Source: Thermodesulfomicrobium sp. WS
Lineage (GTDB): Bacteria > Desulfobacterota > Desulfovibrionia > Desulfovibrionales > Desulfomicrobiaceae
Direction of reading: 5' to 3'
Assembly: GCF_027925145.1 (NCBI RefSeq)
Contig: NZ_AP027130.1
Span: 1,364,001-1,428,000, forward strand
DNA length: 64,000 nt
The notes under the pieces were generated by a model that was not told the DNA's origin, made no database searches, and saw only the letters and a program-made list of their open reading frames with translations. Both the position numbers and the translations under genes were made by a program. Positions within the stretch are counted from its first letter, which is position 1; each line of letters opens with the position of its first letter. Shown piece after piece: positions 1-9,730 of this stretch.

Positions 1-504
1 CCCCCATTGATGGTAGGCGAGGATGCCGGTGAGGAACGGGGCGGCCACAAGCCCCAACAGGGCAAAGTCGGTCCAGTCGGTGACAAAGGCCACTTCTGGG
101 CGCACTACCCGGCGCACTCCAAAAAATATGCAGGCGCCGAGGACCGCGAAGGCGAGCACGTCGGCAACGAGGCCGGGGAGAGTGGCCCAGCCGATGCCAA
201 CTCCTTCTTCCAGCAGGATCACATGGGCGGAAAGGAAGGCAAGGATGAGGAAAAAGCCGATGTGGAACAGAAAGGCCACCCCGACGAAGATGGGATGCAA
301 ACGCATGTTCGTGGTGTTCCATGGAATGCTCCAGTTGATGATGGAGCGAATCGCATATTTCAGTGAAATATACGAAAAGAGGACCTGTTCTTTTTCTTTA
401 GCGAGTTTGATGAGATGCCAGATGCGGTAGATGGATCCAACAACGAACACCGTCCAGGCGATCCAGGCAAGTGGTCCAGAGACGAAGACGTAGATTCGTT
501 CCAT
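1..504 (-). CDS. tmcC: TmcC/HmcE-like membrane cytochrome b subunit (3' end outside the window)
   Basis: The frame opens with ATG at 504 behind a strong AGGAGGGAGT ribosome site and stays open to the window edge, giving at least 168 residues. The product has several hydrophobic helices and resembles the NarI-like cytochrome b subunits of Hmc and Tmc complexes; it shares its overall pattern with hmcE in this same window (start in a membrane helix, a middle segment like VGIGWATLPG in both). Such subunits bind haem b and pass electrons across the inner membrane. It begins 8 bases after the tmcD-like gene, so the two are co-transcribed. The choice of TmcC over another Hmc-family b subunit rests on the tmcD neighbour. 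Confidence 0.7.
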   Translation of the reverse strand, partial: MERIYVFVSGPLAWIAWTVFVVGSIYRIWHLIKLAKEKEQVLFSYISLKYAIRSIINWSIPWNTTNMRLHPIFVGVAFLFHIGFFLILAFLSAHVILLEEGVGIGWATLPGLVADVLAFAVLGACIFFGVRRVVRPEVAFVTDWTDFALLGLVAAPFLTGILAYHQWG

Positions 505-512
505 ACTCCCTC

Positions 513-1775
513 CTAGCCGCATATTGTGGAAACGCGTTCCACGATACGGACGTATGTATTATTGATGATTCCACGAATCAGAACAAGACTTCCATCGTCA
601 CTGAATATTGGGTCCCAACACTCCGAAAATTCTTTGGAGTATGGCTTTCCATCCACGACGATGGTGTATTTTTTGGAACGTTCTACTTTTGCCGCAACGT
701 GCGCGCCTTCGGGAGAAAATACCGGCTTCCAGCACATGTCGTACATTTCTGGCCACGCTTGGTCATCGACCATGACGGTCCAGCGTTCGTTTTCTTTGCC
801 CAGCGCGGCGATTCTGCGTCCATCGTGGCTTACGGTGAGATCGAAAACCATGTCTCCAAAAGTGGTGCGCCATGCCTGTCCGTCCATAGCCACGGTCCAG
901 CGGCCGTATTCGGGACATACCAAGGCGATCAGATGATCTCCTTTGGGGGTGTAGCGTTGGTGCCAAACCTGGAAGAATTGTGGCTTCCAGATCACCTGGC
1001 CATCCACGGCCATGCCCCATTTTCCTCCCAAGCGCACCGGCGCAGCGATGGCGTTGGTCTTCGGGTGAAAGCAGGGTTCCCACACTTGGGAAAAGGTTTC
1101 GTTCCATGTGGAGCCGTTGCAGGCAATGGTGTAGTCGAAAAGATTGAGTCGTACTTGGGCGGCGACGTGGGTGCCACTGGGGCTGATAACCGGCGTCCAG
1201 ACGTTAACGAAATTGCGCTCCCAGGCTTCTCCATCCACGGCGACGGAAAAGACCCCTTGCTTGAATTTGAAGATCTCCGCCTGTCCGAGGGGTTCGGTCT
1301 GGACTGCAGCCGCCGTGTGCGCTCCGTCCGCGCTGAGCACGAAGTTATTGGCATTGGCAAAGAGGTTGGGCCAGATCTCTCCGTCTTTGATCATTCCATA
1401 CTGCATGGAGTCACTGACACAGCATGCGATGACGGATCCATCTTCCGAAAAGAGGGTGTTCCACACAAAGCCATAGCCTTCTTCCCACGCCTCTCCATCT
1501 ACGGCAAGTTTCCAATCACCGTCGTTGACCAGGGCGGTAAGCCGCCCGTCCGGACTATAGCGGAGGTACCATACGCGGTCGAACTGGTTTTCCCAGAGCG
1601 CATCATTCACTTGCACCGTGTACGTCTCGTCCGCTGTTCGCACCACGGCGGCCACCTGTTCTCCATCTGGGCTTGCGTGGCTCTCTTCACGCCATGCGAT
1701 CTCGTCATTGTTCGTGCCGAGATCCACAACGGTTTTCGAACCAACACTCCAATCCCACTGTGTTTTTGGTGCCAT
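513..1775 (-). CDS. tmcD: TmcD-like tryptophan-rich repeat protein
   Basis: The 420-residue protein is built from about eight repeats of roughly 45 residues, each with a pattern like VDG.AW...F..VW.P.FSPDG..VAA.V, and contains 22 tryptophans. This is a beta-propeller-like repeat. It has no signal peptide or membrane helix, so it is probably cytoplasmic. It matches the Trp-rich TmcD subunit described for the Tmc transmembrane redox complex of Desulfovibrio, whose function is not established. The start is fixed by AAGGAGAGGGGT just upstream. In D. vulgaris tmcD is the last gene of tmcABCD; here it comes first, directly before the cytochrome b gene. Confidence 0.75.
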   Translation of the reverse strand: MAPKTQWDWSVGSKTVVDLGTNNDEIAWREESHASPDGEQVAAVVRTADETYTVQVNDALWENQFDRVWYLRYSPDGRLTALVNDGDWKLAVDGEAWEEGYGFVWNTLFSEDGSVIACCVSDSMQYGMIKDGEIWPNLFANANNFVLSADGAHTAAAVQTEPLGQAEIFKFKQGVFSVAVDGEAWERNFVNVWTPVISPSGTHVAAQVRLNLFDYTIACNGSTWNETFSQVWEPCFHPKTNAIAAPVRLGGKWGMAVDGQVIWKPQFFQVWHQRYTPKGDHLIALVCPEYGRWTVAMDGQAWRTTFGDMVFDLTVSHDGRRIAALGKENERWTVMVDDQAWPEMYDMCWKPVFSPEGAHVAAKVERSKKYTIVVDGKPYSKEFSECWDPIFSDDGSLVLIRGIINNTYVRIVERVSTICG

Positions 1776-2319
1776 ACCCCTCTCCTTGTGTTAAAAAACA
1801 CATCGTTGTGTGAAGCCGTGTTCCGATTTTCATCACGTTTAAGTCGGAAAATCGGAATGTTTTGAAGTGCGGATAGCGTACAATTTTGACCATGTAAATA
1901 TCTTTTCAGAATCAGACTGCTTTACTCGATAAAAAAGAGTAGTGTTCTAGTCGTCTTTTAAAGAGTTTTATTCAGATTGTTTGTGTCGGTTTTTTTGTGC
2001 TTTTTGTGTCATGCAGAGTGCGTCGGTGGCGGGAAAGTGGGGGCAGGTATTGAGAGTGAGGCGGGATGTAAAAATATTTTTTAAGAAAATTCGATGGTTG
2101 TTTCTCTGGGGTCGTTTTGCTTGTGAAGGAATGGATTTGCCCTTGACGGTTTCGGGTGGATTCTATACCTCCGGGGTCGGAAAAAATCATACCTGCAGGA
2201 TCTAAATACGTATCTGTTGGGTATGTTTTTGTTTTTTGAGGCACGAGGCGGGCCTTGGGGAGTCAGGGCCAAGGTTGCCGGAATGTTCCGGGGAGGATTT
2301 TCAACAAAGGATTGTGCAC
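1776..2319. promoter_or_regulatory. AT-rich divergent promoter region between tmcD and hmcA
   Basis: This 544-base stretch has no credible gene and is much richer in A and T than its surroundings. It must hold the promoters of both redox operons. Visible elements are a 10-base inverted repeat (1821-1857), an AAAAATATTTTT palindrome (2070-2081), a GTCGGAAAAAATC element (2176-2188) like the right half of the inverted repeat, and a weak promoter-like pair before hmcA (TTGACG at 2143, TATACC at 2164, spacing only 15). The exact promoters cannot be settled by eye. Confidence 0.6.
1821..1857. promoter_or_regulatory. Perfect 10-base inverted repeat upstream of tmcD, possible operator
   Basis: TTCCGATTTT at 1821-1830 is repeated inverted as AAAATCGGAA at 1848-1857, with 17 bases between the arms. 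It lies 46 bases upstream of the tmcD start. No run of T follows it in the tmcD direction, so an operator is more likely than a terminator. A similar half-site (GTCGGAAAA plus ATC) recurs at 2176 on the hmcA side, which would fit one regulator acting on both operons. The regulator is unknown; Rrf1 and Rrf2 are candidates by position only. Confidence 0.4.
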
Positions 2320-3861
2320 ATGGAGAAGGGAAGACCAATGCGATGGGTCGGCATCCTGTGCCTGAGTCTGGGGGTTGCAGGATTTGGACTGAACGCCCTG
2401 GGGGGCAAGCAGGAGGGCAAACCCGAGCCGGGAGGGGCAGGGCTTATTCTCATTGATACCCTGGCCGCGTCCGGCAAGCTTTCGTACCCAGTGGTCCGTT
2501 TCGACCACGACAAACACACCAAGGCGGTGGAGAACAAGTGCGATTCTTGTCACACCGTGGCAGAGGGCAACAAGGTCACTCCGTTGTTCAAGCGGCAGGC
2601 AAGCGAGGACCCGGGCCGCATCAAAGCGATCTATCATGATAACTGCATTGGGTGTCATCAGCGGACTGCCCAGGCGGACAAGAAGAGCGGTCCTCAAAGC
2701 GGGGAGTGTCGTTCGTGTCATGCCGGTCCGCGGGATTCGGTGCGAGAGGTGATCCCTTTCGACAAGTCGCTGCACTACCGCCATGCTTCCTCCAAGATGG
2801 TGCAGCCGGCTCCCGGCCAGAAGGAAAACTGCTCCAAGTGCCACACCCAGGACACGCCGGAAAAGCGCAATCTCATTTTTGCCAAGAACAAAGAAGAAGC
2901 GCACACCAAGTGTGTTTCGTGCCACCTGGAGATTGCCTCGACCAAGCAGCCCACCGGTCCGGTGGAGTGCGCCGGCTGTCATGATGCCGCCAAGCGTTCC
3001 ACGTACAAAGTGATTGCAGACGTGCCGCGTCTGGAAGCCGGGCAGACGGATGCCATGCTGCTGGTGCCCCCGGCTCCCAAGTCGGCGGCCAAGGATGCCC
3101 CTCGGTCGGTGGTGCCGTTTGACCACAAGGCCCATGAAGCCAAAGTGAACCGTTGCTCGGCCTGCCATCACGATGCCCGCTCCAAGGGGGTACCTGCCTG
3201 CTCGCAATGCCATACGCCTGGCGGGAAGGAAGAGGGCGCCTTCATTACGATCGAGCAAGCCATGCATCGGCCCATGGCCATGGAGAGTTGCATCGGCTGT
3301 CACAATGCCAAAAAGGCCGATCCACAATGTGCGGGATGTCATGAATTTTTGGGCCGTACCACCAAGAGCCAGGAAGGGGCGTGTGCCAAGTGTCATGTGC
3401 AGATGCCGCTGCCTGAGGGCGTGGAGCAGAACAAGGCGCTTCGCAATTCTCTGGCGCAGACCATTCTGGAAGGGAAACCCAAGAAAGATGCCGCGCTGCG
3501 TCTGGATGAGATTCCTGAGGTGGTGGAGATCGGCGTCCTGTCCAAAGAGTACCAGCCGAGCAAGTTCCCCCACCGCAAGGTGGTGAAGAAGATTGCTGCA
3601 GGCATGGAAAACAGCACACTCGCTGCCTACTTCCACAGCTCGCCCAATGCCATGTGTGCGGGTTGCCACCATAACGCTCCGGCTTCGGCCAACCCTCCGG
3701 CGTGTGCCACCTGCCATAGCAAGGAGTTCCAGGAGGTCGATGGTCGTAAGCCTTCGCTCAAGACCGCCTACCATCAGCAGTGCATGGGATGCCACAAGCA
3801 CATGGGCATCCAGAAGCCAGCGGATACGGCCTGCGTGGAATGTCATGCCAAGAAAGAGTAA
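2320..3861 (+). CDS. hmcA: HmcA, high-molecular-weight multihaem cytochrome c
   Basis: Periplasmic multihaem cytochrome that receives electrons from hydrogenase/cytochrome c3 and feeds the Hmc membrane complex. The N-terminus has a signal-peptide-like hydrophobic segment after MRWVG. I count 15 CXXCH haem motifs, many followed by extra His ligands of c3 type. The D. vulgaris protein has 16; the one missing here lies between the motifs CSKCH and CVSCH, in the fourth-to-sixth haem region. Conserved segments such as FDKSLHYRH and [12 protein letters not shown] confirm HmcA. The start is ATG 2320; ATG 2338, behind GGAGAAGGG, is equally possible and gives a tighter signal peptide. First gene of the hmc operon. 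Confidence 0.93.
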   Translation: MEKGRPMRWVGILCLSLGVAGFGLNALGGKQEGKPEPGGAGLILIDTLAASGKLSYPVVRFDHDKHTKAVENKCDSCHTVAEGNKVTPLFKRQASEDPGRIKAIYHDNCIGCHQRTAQADKKSGPQSGECRSCHAGPRDSVREVIPFDKSLHYRHASSKMVQPAPGQKENCSKCHTQDTPEKRNLIFAKNKEEAHTKCVSCHLEIASTKQPTGPVECAGCHDAAKRSTYKVIADVPRLEAGQTDAMLLVPPAPKSAAKDAPRSVVPFDHKAHEAKVNRCSACHHDARSKGVPACSQCHTPGGKEEGAFITIEQAMHRPMAMESCIGCHNAKKADPQCAGCHEFLGRTTKSQEGACAKCHVQMPLPEGVEQNKALRNSLAQTILEGKPKKDAALRLDEIPEVVEIGVLSKEYQPSKFPHRKVVKKIAAGMENSTLAAYFHSSPNAMCAGCHHNAPASANPPACATCHSKEFQEVDGRKPSLKTAYHQQCMGCHKHMGIQKPADTACVECHAKKE

Positions 3862-3890
3862 CCCCTAAGGGCGATAGGAGCTGTATCACC

Positions 3891-4946
3891 ATGAAACGGA
3901 GAACATTCATCGGTATTCTGGCGGGCGCCGGGGCCTCTTTGGCCACGGGAACTGCTGGAGCCGCTGGAAACCATCATTTTACGGGGTATCCCGATAGTTA
4001 TGGCGTTCTTTTCGACAGCACCAAATGTATCGGATGCCGCAAGTGCGAGGCTGCGTGCAACGCCGTCAATGAGCTTCCGAAACCGGAGTTGCCTTTTGAT
4101 GACTTGTCGGTTCTGGAGAAGCGTCGGCGCACGCATCATGATACCTTCACCGTTGTCAATAAATATGAATACAACGGAAAGCCTGTGTTTCGAAAGATCC
4201 AGTGCAACCATTGTCAAGAACCGGCGTGTGCATCTGCATGCTTTGTCGGAGCATTCAAGAAGGAGCCTACAGGGGCGGTAAGCTACGATGCTTCGCGCTG
4301 CGTGGGCTGCCGCTATTGCATGATCGCCTGTCCTTTTGAAATTCCCACGTACGAGTACCATGACCCCATAACCCCGCGGGTGCGCAAATGCACCATGTGT
4401 CAGCCGCGGATTTTGGAAGGGAAGCTTCCGGGGTGTGTGGAAGCCTGCCCCAAGGGCGCGTTGGTGTTTGGTCACCGCGATGAACTCTTGCAGATCGCCC
4501 GGGAACGCATCCGCAAACATCCCGAACTCTATGTGAATCATATCTATGGTGAGCAGGAGATGGGCGGCACCAATTGGCTGTACATCTCCGGGGTGCCTTT
4601 CGAGATCCTTGGCATGCGTGAGGACCTGGGCATCACCCCTGCGCCGCAGCTGACCACCGGTGCTTTGTCGGTGGTACCGGCGGTGGTGGGCTTGTGGCCC
4701 ATGTTCCTCACCGGCGCCTACGCCATCACCAAACGCAAGGAAAAGATTGCGGCCGAGGAGCGGGCCCATGCCGTGCAGAAGGCCGTGGCCGAGGCTGAGG
4801 CCGAGGCGGCCAAGAAATTGGCCGCCGCCCTGGAGAAGGCCGAGCGGGAAAAACAGGCGGCCATTGACCGTGAAGTAAAGAAAGCACTCAAAGAGGCGGA
4901 AGAAGCCCGAAAGAAGGCGGAAGCTGCTTCTGAAGGTGAGGAGTAA
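3891..4946 (+). CDS. hmcB: HmcB, four-cluster iron-sulfur subunit of the Hmc complex
   Basis: A 351-residue protein that carries electrons from HmcA into the membrane. Four [4Fe-4S] cysteine groups are visible: [11 protein letters not shown] near residue 46, [13 protein letters not shown] near 106, [11 protein letters not shown] near 138, and CTMC with the later CVEAC near 168-188. The N-terminus (KRRTFIG then a hydrophobic stretch) resembles a twin-arginine export signal, consistent with a periplasmic position. A hydrophobic anchor follows near residue 260, and the last 65 residues are a charged Ala/Glu/Lys coiled coil. The start at 3891 is preceded by GGGCGATAGGAG. It lies 29 bases after hmcA. 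Confidence 0.92.
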   Translation: MKRRTFIGILAGAGASLATGTAGAAGNHHFTGYPDSYGVLFDSTKCIGCRKCEAACNAVNELPKPELPFDDLSVLEKRRRTHHDTFTVVNKYEYNGKPVFRKIQCNHCQEPACASACFVGAFKKEPTGAVSYDASRCVGCRYCMIACPFEIPTYEYHDPITPRVRKCTMCQPRILEGKLPGCVEACPKGALVFGHRDELLQIARERIRKHPELYVNHIYGEQEMGGTNWLYISGVPFEILGMREDLGITPAPQLTTGALSVVPAVVGLWPMFLTGAYAITKRKEKIAAEERAHAVQKAVAEAEAEAAKKLAAALEKAEREKQAAIDREVKKALKEAEEARKKAEAASEGEE

Positions 4947-4956
4947 GGAGGGCCAT

Positions 4957-6126
4957 ATGGCGCATGTTGCAACACCAAGCAAAAAATTTTGGACCCCGGC
5001 CAATATCATTACGGCGATCATTCTGGTCATTGGCCTTGTGCTCACGGTGAAACGGTTCTCCATGGGCATTGGCGCGGTGTCCAACCTGTCGGATGACAAC
5101 CCGTGGGGGATTTGGATCGGCTTTGACCTCTTGTGCGGCGTGGCCTTGGCCGCTGGCGGCTATACCACCACGGCAGCGGTGTATCTCTTTGGCATGAAGA
5201 AATATCATTCCGCCGTGCGGCCAGCCATCACCACCGCGTTCTTGGGCTATGCCTTTGTGGTTTTCGCCTTGCTCTACGATCTGGGCCGCTACTACCGGCT
5301 CCCCTATCCTTTGACCATTTATCCTGGGCCCACCTCCTTTCTCTTTGAAGTGGGCTTGTGTGTGGCCTTGTATTTGACGGTACTGGCCATCGAATTCTCT
5401 CCCTTCCTGTGGGAAGTGCTGGGCTGGGCCAAGATCCGCCATCTGGTGCACAAGCTGACCTTGGCGCTCACCATCTTCGGTGTCATTCTCTCCACGTTGC
5501 ACCAGTCTTCCTTGGGCGGCTTGTATCTCATTGCCCCGTCCAAGCTGCACCCACTGTGGTATTCCATCTATCTGCCGCTGTTCTTCTTCCTTTCCAGTAT
5601 CCCGGCCGGACTTTCTATGGTGATTTTGGAAGGAACGCTTTCCCACAAATATCTCAACCACAAGATGGACGAAGAGCATCACCATGGATTTTCTCCGGTG
5701 GTTTTGGGCTTCTCCAAGGCGGCATCTGTGGTACTCTTCGCCTACTTCTGCATGAAGTGGATTGGCGTGGCCATGGACAATAATTGGAGCCATCTCGGCA
5801 CAGGATGGGGGCTGTGGTTCCTGGTGGAAGTTTTGGGGTTTGTCCTGCTTCCCTGCATCCTCTACGCTGTGGCGGCCCGGGAGAAGAATGAACGCGTCGC
5901 GTTCTATGCCTCCATCATGACCGTTGCTGGCATTATTTTGAACCGCCTCAATGTCTCCATCATTGCCTTCAATTGGCGACTGCCTGCAGAGGCGCGGTAT
6001 TTTCCTTCTCTTGAAGAGTTCCTTATTACCGTGTTCATTGTGACCCTGGAGATCACGGTGCTGCGTATCTGCCTCAACAAGCTTCCCATCTTGCATCAGC
6101 ATCCCCAGTTCCGGGATGCCCACTAG
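4957..6126 (+). CDS. hmcC: HmcC, NrfD-like integral membrane subunit
   Basis: A 389-residue polytopic membrane protein of the NrfD/PsrC family, with roughly ten helices spread along the whole length. In Hmc-type complexes this subunit docks HmcB and probably interacts with menaquinone. Family features include the DDNPWGIWIGFD segment after the first helix and the later TLHQSSLGGLYLIAP segment. The start is ATG 4957 behind AAGGAGGG; the longer reading from 4936 would overlap hmcB and lacks a ribosome site. It follows hmcB by 10 bases and precedes hmcD by 10 bases. Confidence 0.93.
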   Translation: MAHVATPSKKFWTPANIITAIILVIGLVLTVKRFSMGIGAVSNLSDDNPWGIWIGFDLLCGVALAAGGYTTTAAVYLFGMKKYHSAVRPAITTAFLGYAFVVFALLYDLGRYYRLPYPLTIYPGPTSFLFEVGLCVALYLTVLAIEFSPFLWEVLGWAKIRHLVHKLTLALTIFGVILSTLHQSSLGGLYLIAPSKLHPLWYSIYLPLFFFLSSIPAGLSMVILEGTLSHKYLNHKMDEEHHHGFSPVVLGFSKAASVVLFAYFCMKWIGVAMDNNWSHLGTGWGLWFLVEVLGFVLLPCILYAVAAREKNERVAFYASIMTVAGIILNRLNVSIIAFNWRLPAEARYFPSLEEFLITVFIVTLEITVLRICLNKLPILHQHPQFRDAH

Positions 6127-6136
6127 GAGGTTCGCG

Positions 6137-6286
6137 ATGGAGTTCATGACTTATCACGACTTCATGTTCTGGACCAAAGGGATGGCCTATGTGGGCATGG
6201 GACTTGCCTTGGTCGGGTTCATCGTGTTCTGGAATTTTCTGACCAGCCGCGAGGATGACCGCTTCGCGGACAAGGAAGAAGAATAG
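6137..6286 (+). CDS. hmcD: HmcD, small single-helix membrane subunit
   Basis: A 49-residue protein starting MEFMTYHDFMFW, with one hydrophobic helix (about residues 15-37) and a charged tail DDRFADKEEE. Its size, membrane helix and place between hmcC and hmcE match HmcD of D. vulgaris, a tiny subunit of unknown role. The ribosome site is AGGAGG six bases before the ATG. It is too short to be found by ordinary length cut-offs. Confidence 0.88.
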   Translation: MEFMTYHDFMFWTKGMAYVGMGLALVGFIVFWNFLTSREDDRFADKEEE

Positions 6287-6312
6287 CTGGCGTCGGTCCA
6301 AGGAGGATCCGT

Positions 6313-6987
6313 ATGTATGCGTTGTTGACCGGACCACTGTTGTGGTTTTCCTTCGCGGTGTTTTTTATCGGACTGGGGGTGCGGGTGGTCCTGTATTTCC
6401 GTGGTCTGGACTGGCGTCTGGACCGGGTGGCCTATACCACGCAGCTGCCCTACGGACTCAAAGGGGCGTGGCGCTCGGTGTATAAATGGCTCATCCCCTT
6501 TGGCACCCATAGCTGGCGGGAAAAACCCGTATTCACCCTTGCGTTCTTTGTGTTCCATATCGGCTTGGTGGTGGTGCCGCTCTTCTTGGAGGGGCACGTG
6601 GTGATGATCCGAAACGGCATCGGTCTGTCCTGGCCCACCCTGCCGCAGGGGCTGGCCGACTTTCTTGCCATCGCCGCCTTTTTGGCCGGCGTGGGGATTG
6701 GTATTCGCCGTTTTGCCTTGCCTGAGGTGCGTATTCTCACGGATTTCAAAGACGTGGCCTTGCTCGTGCTCACGCTGACCCTGCTGGCTTCGGGCATCAT
6801 GGCCGCCCGGCACACGGAGAGCTACATGACGTGGCTTACCCTGCACGTCCTTTGCGGTCATGTGGTGTTGCTTGCGGCACCTTTTACCAAGCTGGCGCAT
6901 ATTGCCTTGTTCTTCTGCACGCGCATCCAGCTGGGGATGGATTTTGGGATCAAACGCGGTGGAATGAAGACCAATTTTGACTGGTAA
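6313..6987 (+). CDS. hmcE: HmcE, NarI-like cytochrome b subunit
   Basis: A 224-residue membrane protein with about five helices and conserved His residues in the helices near HIGLVVVP and [10 protein letters not shown], which are likely haem b ligands as in the respiratory nitrate reductase gamma subunit. It probably takes part in quinone or haem-based electron transfer between HmcC and the cytoplasmic HmcF. The ribosome site is AAGGAGG. It is a paralogue of the cytochrome b gene at 1-504 in this window. Confidence 0.9.
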   Translation: MYALLTGPLLWFSFAVFFIGLGVRVVLYFRGLDWRLDRVAYTTQLPYGLKGAWRSVYKWLIPFGTHSWREKPVFTLAFFVFHIGLVVVPLFLEGHVVMIRNGIGLSWPTLPQGLADFLAIAAFLAGVGIGIRRFALPEVRILTDFKDVALLVLTLTLLASGIMAARHTESYMTWLTLHVLCGHVVLLAAPFTKLAHIALFFCTRIQLGMDFGIKRGGMKTNFDW

Positions 6988-7001
6988 GCGAGGAATGGAC
7001 C

Positions 7002-8384
7002 ATGCCCGAAGGAAAACTTTGTAATAAGAAGCCCGTATCCACCCGCGAAGAGCTCGATGCCTTGCTGGCGGATTCCAACGGGCGGCAATACTATGCGGAA
7101 ATGGAGCAGTTGGATGTGGACTCCGATGCCTTGTGGGCCACGATCCAAAAGACCATGAAGTCCCGCCTCAAGACTTGGCTAGAAATTTGCGCCCATTGTG
7201 GTTTGTGCGCGGACAGTTGCTTTTTGTATACGGTCAATGAAAAGGATCCCACCCAGGTTCCGTCGTATAAGATCCAGTCCACCCTGGGAGAAATCGTCCG
7301 GCGCAAGGGCAAGGTGTCCAACGAGTTTATGCGCATGTGCATGGACACGGCGTGGTCCAAGTGTACCTGCTGCAACCGTTGTGGCACCTACTGCCCTTAC
7401 GGCATCGATATGGGCGTCATGTTCAGCTACTTGCGTGGGCTTTTGCACTCTCAGGGTTTTGTGCCCTGGGAGCTCAAGATCGGCTCGGGCATGCATCGCC
7501 TCTTCCGCGCCCAGATGGACGTGACCGTGGAAGACTTTGTGGATACGTGCCAGTGGATGGTGGAAGAGGCCCAGGAGGAATGGCCGTGCCTGGAGATCCC
7601 CATCGATAAAGAAGACGCGGACATCGTCTATATGATCAATGCCCGCGAGGCCAAGCACTATCCGGAAGACATCGTGGAGGCTGCCATTCTCTTCCATATC
7701 GCTGGTGAGAACTGGACCATGCCCAGCGTGGGCTGGGAGATGACCAGCCTGGCCATGTTTGCGGGGGACTGGGAAGCCTGCAAGATGCAGGTGGAGACCA
7801 TCTACAGCGCCATGGAGCGGCTGCGTCCCAAACGCATGGTGGCCACTGAATGTGGGCATGCCTATCGCGCCACGGTTATTGAAGGCCCGTATTGGGCAGG
7901 CCGTCCGGATGGCAAGCCACCGGTGGAATGTATTCATTACGTAGAGTGGGTGGCCGAGGCCTTGGAAACCGGAAAGCTCAAGATCGATCCTACGAAGAAG
8001 ATCAAAGAGCCGGTCACGGTCCAGGATTCGTGCAACTATGTGCGTAATGCGGGGCTTCGTGAGTGTACGCGCATCATTATGAAGCACATCGCCGAAGACT
8101 TCCGTGAGATGGCTCCGTGTAAGGAGCACAACTATTGCTGTGGCGGCGGTGGTGGCTTCAATGGTATCGGTCGGTACCGCAAGCAACGCAATATCGCCCT
8201 CAAGATGAAGCGGGAACAGATCTTGGCTACAGGCGCAAAACTTGTTGTGGCCCCATGCCACAACTGTTGGGACGCCATCCGGGATCTGGAGGAAGAGTAC
8301 CAGATTGGCATCAAGTGGTCCTTCCTCAAGCCCTTGCTCATCAAGATGGTGGAAGTGCCCCCGCACTTGCGGCCCGAGGAGTAA
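7002..8384 (+). CDS. hmcF: HmcF, HdrD-like iron-sulfur protein of the Hmc complex
   Basis: A 460-residue cytoplasmic subunit related to HdrD-type heterodisulfide reductase proteins. Two [4Fe-4S] motifs, [11 protein letters not shown] near residue 61 and [11 protein letters not shown] near 115, are followed by Cys-rich CCG-type regions ([28 protein letters not shown], and CHNCWD near the end) that could hold a noncubane cluster. It is thought to deliver electrons to, or accept them from, cytoplasmic partners. The start at 7002 has GCGAGGAATGG upstream. It is the last structural gene of hmc; 48 bases separate it from the usp gene. Confidence 0.92.
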   Translation: MPEGKLCNKKPVSTREELDALLADSNGRQYYAEMEQLDVDSDALWATIQKTMKSRLKTWLEICAHCGLCADSCFLYTVNEKDPTQVPSYKIQSTLGEIVRRKGKVSNEFMRMCMDTAWSKCTCCNRCGTYCPYGIDMGVMFSYLRGLLHSQGFVPWELKIGSGMHRLFRAQMDVTVEDFVDTCQWMVEEAQEEWPCLEIPIDKEDADIVYMINAREAKHYPEDIVEAAILFHIAGENWTMPSVGWEMTSLAMFAGDWEACKMQVETIYSAMERLRPKRMVATECGHAYRATVIEGPYWAGRPDGKPPVECIHYVEWVAEALETGKLKIDPTKKIKEPVTVQDSCNYVRNAGLRECTRIIMKHIAEDFREMAPCKEHNYCCGGGGGFNGIGRYRKQRNIALKMKREQILATGAKLVVAPCHNCWDAIRDLEEEYQIGIKWSFLKPLLIKMVEVPPHLRPEE

Positions 8385-8432
8385 GAGCCACGGCGCGCGG
8401 TACGGCGCGCCGCAACCCAACGGAGTTGACCG

Positions 8433-9350
8433 ATGTTCAAGAAGATTTTGTTCGCCACATCTGGATCTCCCTGCTGTGACGCTGCGGCTCGGGTCGCCTT
8501 CGATATGGCGGTGCGCTACGACGCAGAGCTTTTCGTGTTCCACGTACTGGGCGTCCCCAGCCGCGGGTTCAGCCACATCGTTGTGGACGTGCGTACCGGG
8601 GAAAAAGTAGAGCTGGACGCCGATTATATCGCTTGGGTTCAGGATGAGCTCAAGAATACCTATGACCGGCAGCTGCGCTCCGGGGCCCGGTGTTCCATCG
8701 AGGCCGTGGTGGGGATCCCGCACCGGGAGATCCTGCGCAAGGCTCGCCAGGAAGACGTGGATATCATTGTCATGGGTGCGAGTACCACCGGGTGCGAGGG
8801 GGATTCTGACGCCTATCCCAAGCACTTCGCCGGCTCCACCCTGCAGCGGGTGGCCAAGGCCTCCAAGGCGCCGGTCTTGGTGGTGAACCGCCCCGCCGCG
8901 TCGTTCTGGGGCGGGTTCACCAATATCGTCTTTGGGGCGGATTTCTCGCGCGCTTCGGAGTACGCCTTCCAGTTTGCGCTGAAGACAGCTCGGGAACTGG
9001 GCGCTAAGCTGCACGTGTTTCATGCCGTCGATATCGAATCCCAGCATGGGCTTATGTCGCAGCAGGAGATCGATGACCGTATGCTGGAGGCCCGGGATCG
9101 CATCCGTCGGAAATACTTGCTCCAAGCCAAGGGATATCCCCATATCAACGCGGATGTGTGGGAAGGTATTCCCTATGTGGAAATCGTGAAGTATGCGCGA
9201 GAGCGCCAGGCGGATCTCATCGTCATGGCGCACCATTCTCGGGAGACGTCCGACGCTTCGTTGGGCCGCACCCTTGAGCAGGTGCTGTTGCGGGCATCGT
9301 GTCCGGTGGTTTCGGTCAACCGTCCGGACAAAGTGGTGGACAACGAATAA
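8433..9350 (+). CDS. Tandem universal stress protein (two UspA domains)
   Basis: A 305-residue cytoplasmic protein with two UspA repeats of about 150 residues. The first runs from KKILFATSG to PVLVVNRP and contains the nucleotide-loop-like segment IIVMGAST; the second runs from NIVFGADFS to CPVVSVNRP with LIVMAHHSRE. Usp proteins bind ATP or act as stress and energy sensors; no catalytic role can be read here. It sits between hmcF and rrf1, only 12 bases before rrf1, so it belongs to the hmc operon, unlike the D. vulgaris arrangement. Confidence 0.88.
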   Translation: MFKKILFATSGSPCCDAAARVAFDMAVRYDAELFVFHVLGVPSRGFSHIVVDVRTGEKVELDADYIAWVQDELKNTYDRQLRSGARCSIEAVVGIPHREILRKARQEDVDIIVMGASTTGCEGDSDAYPKHFAGSTLQRVAKASKAPVLVVNRPAASFWGGFTNIVFGADFSRASEYAFQFALKTARELGAKLHVFHAVDIESQHGLMSQQEIDDRMLEARDRIRRKYLLQAKGYPHINADVWEGIPYVEIVKYARERQADLIVMAHHSRETSDASLGRTLEQVLLRASCPVVSVNRPDKVVDNE

Positions 9351-9362
9351 AGGGGGAACACC

Positions 9363-9719
9363 ATGGCCAAGAAGATCTTGATCATCGACGACGATCCTAA
9401 CATCGTCACCTATCTGGAAGACATCTTCCAGGACAATGGCTACGCCACCTGCAAGGCCACGGACGGGGCCGACGCCATGGATGTGGTGCGCTCGGAGCGT
9501 CCGGATCTCATTACCTTGGACCTGGAAATGCCCAAGGAGTGGGGGCCACGGTTTTATCGGCAGCTGAGCCAGGACGAAGAGTTCGGTGGTATCCCGGTCA
9601 TTGTGATCAGTGGGCTTGCCGGCAACAAGTATGCCATCCCCAAGGCAGTTGCCTCGTTTACCAAGCCCTTTGACCGTGAGGAACTCCTCAAGGTGGTCAA
9701 GGAAACATTGGGCGAGTGA
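9363..9719 (+). CDS. rrf1: Rrf1-like single-domain response regulator
   Basis: A 119-residue CheY-like receiver with no output domain. The acidic pair (IIDDD near residue 9), the phospho-acceptor Asp in ITLDLEMP (near 53), the Ser of VIVISG and the Lys in SFTKPF are all present, so it should be phosphorylatable. In D. vulgaris rrf1 follows hmcF and, with rrf2, controls hmc expression. Here a kinase gene comes directly after it and is a likely partner. The ribosome site is AAGGGGG. Confidence 0.82.
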   Translation: MAKKILIIDDDPNIVTYLEDIFQDNGYATCKATDGADAMDVVRSERPDLITLDLEMPKEWGPRFYRQLSQDEEFGGIPVIVISGLAGNKYAIPKAVASFTKPFDREELLKVVKETLGE

Positions 9720-9730
9720 TGGACTTCCAG

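Noticed and set aside
471-1865. 464-residue plus-strand frame opposite tmcD
   Set aside because: It mirrors the Trp-rich repeats on the minus strand, has low-quality composition and no ribosome site, and the minus gene is clearly coding.
3891-3920. Cleavable standard signal peptide for HmcB
   Set aside because: The KRRTFIG start with a short hydrophobic stretch fits a twin-arginine signal better; no clear signal-peptidase site of Sec type was chosen.
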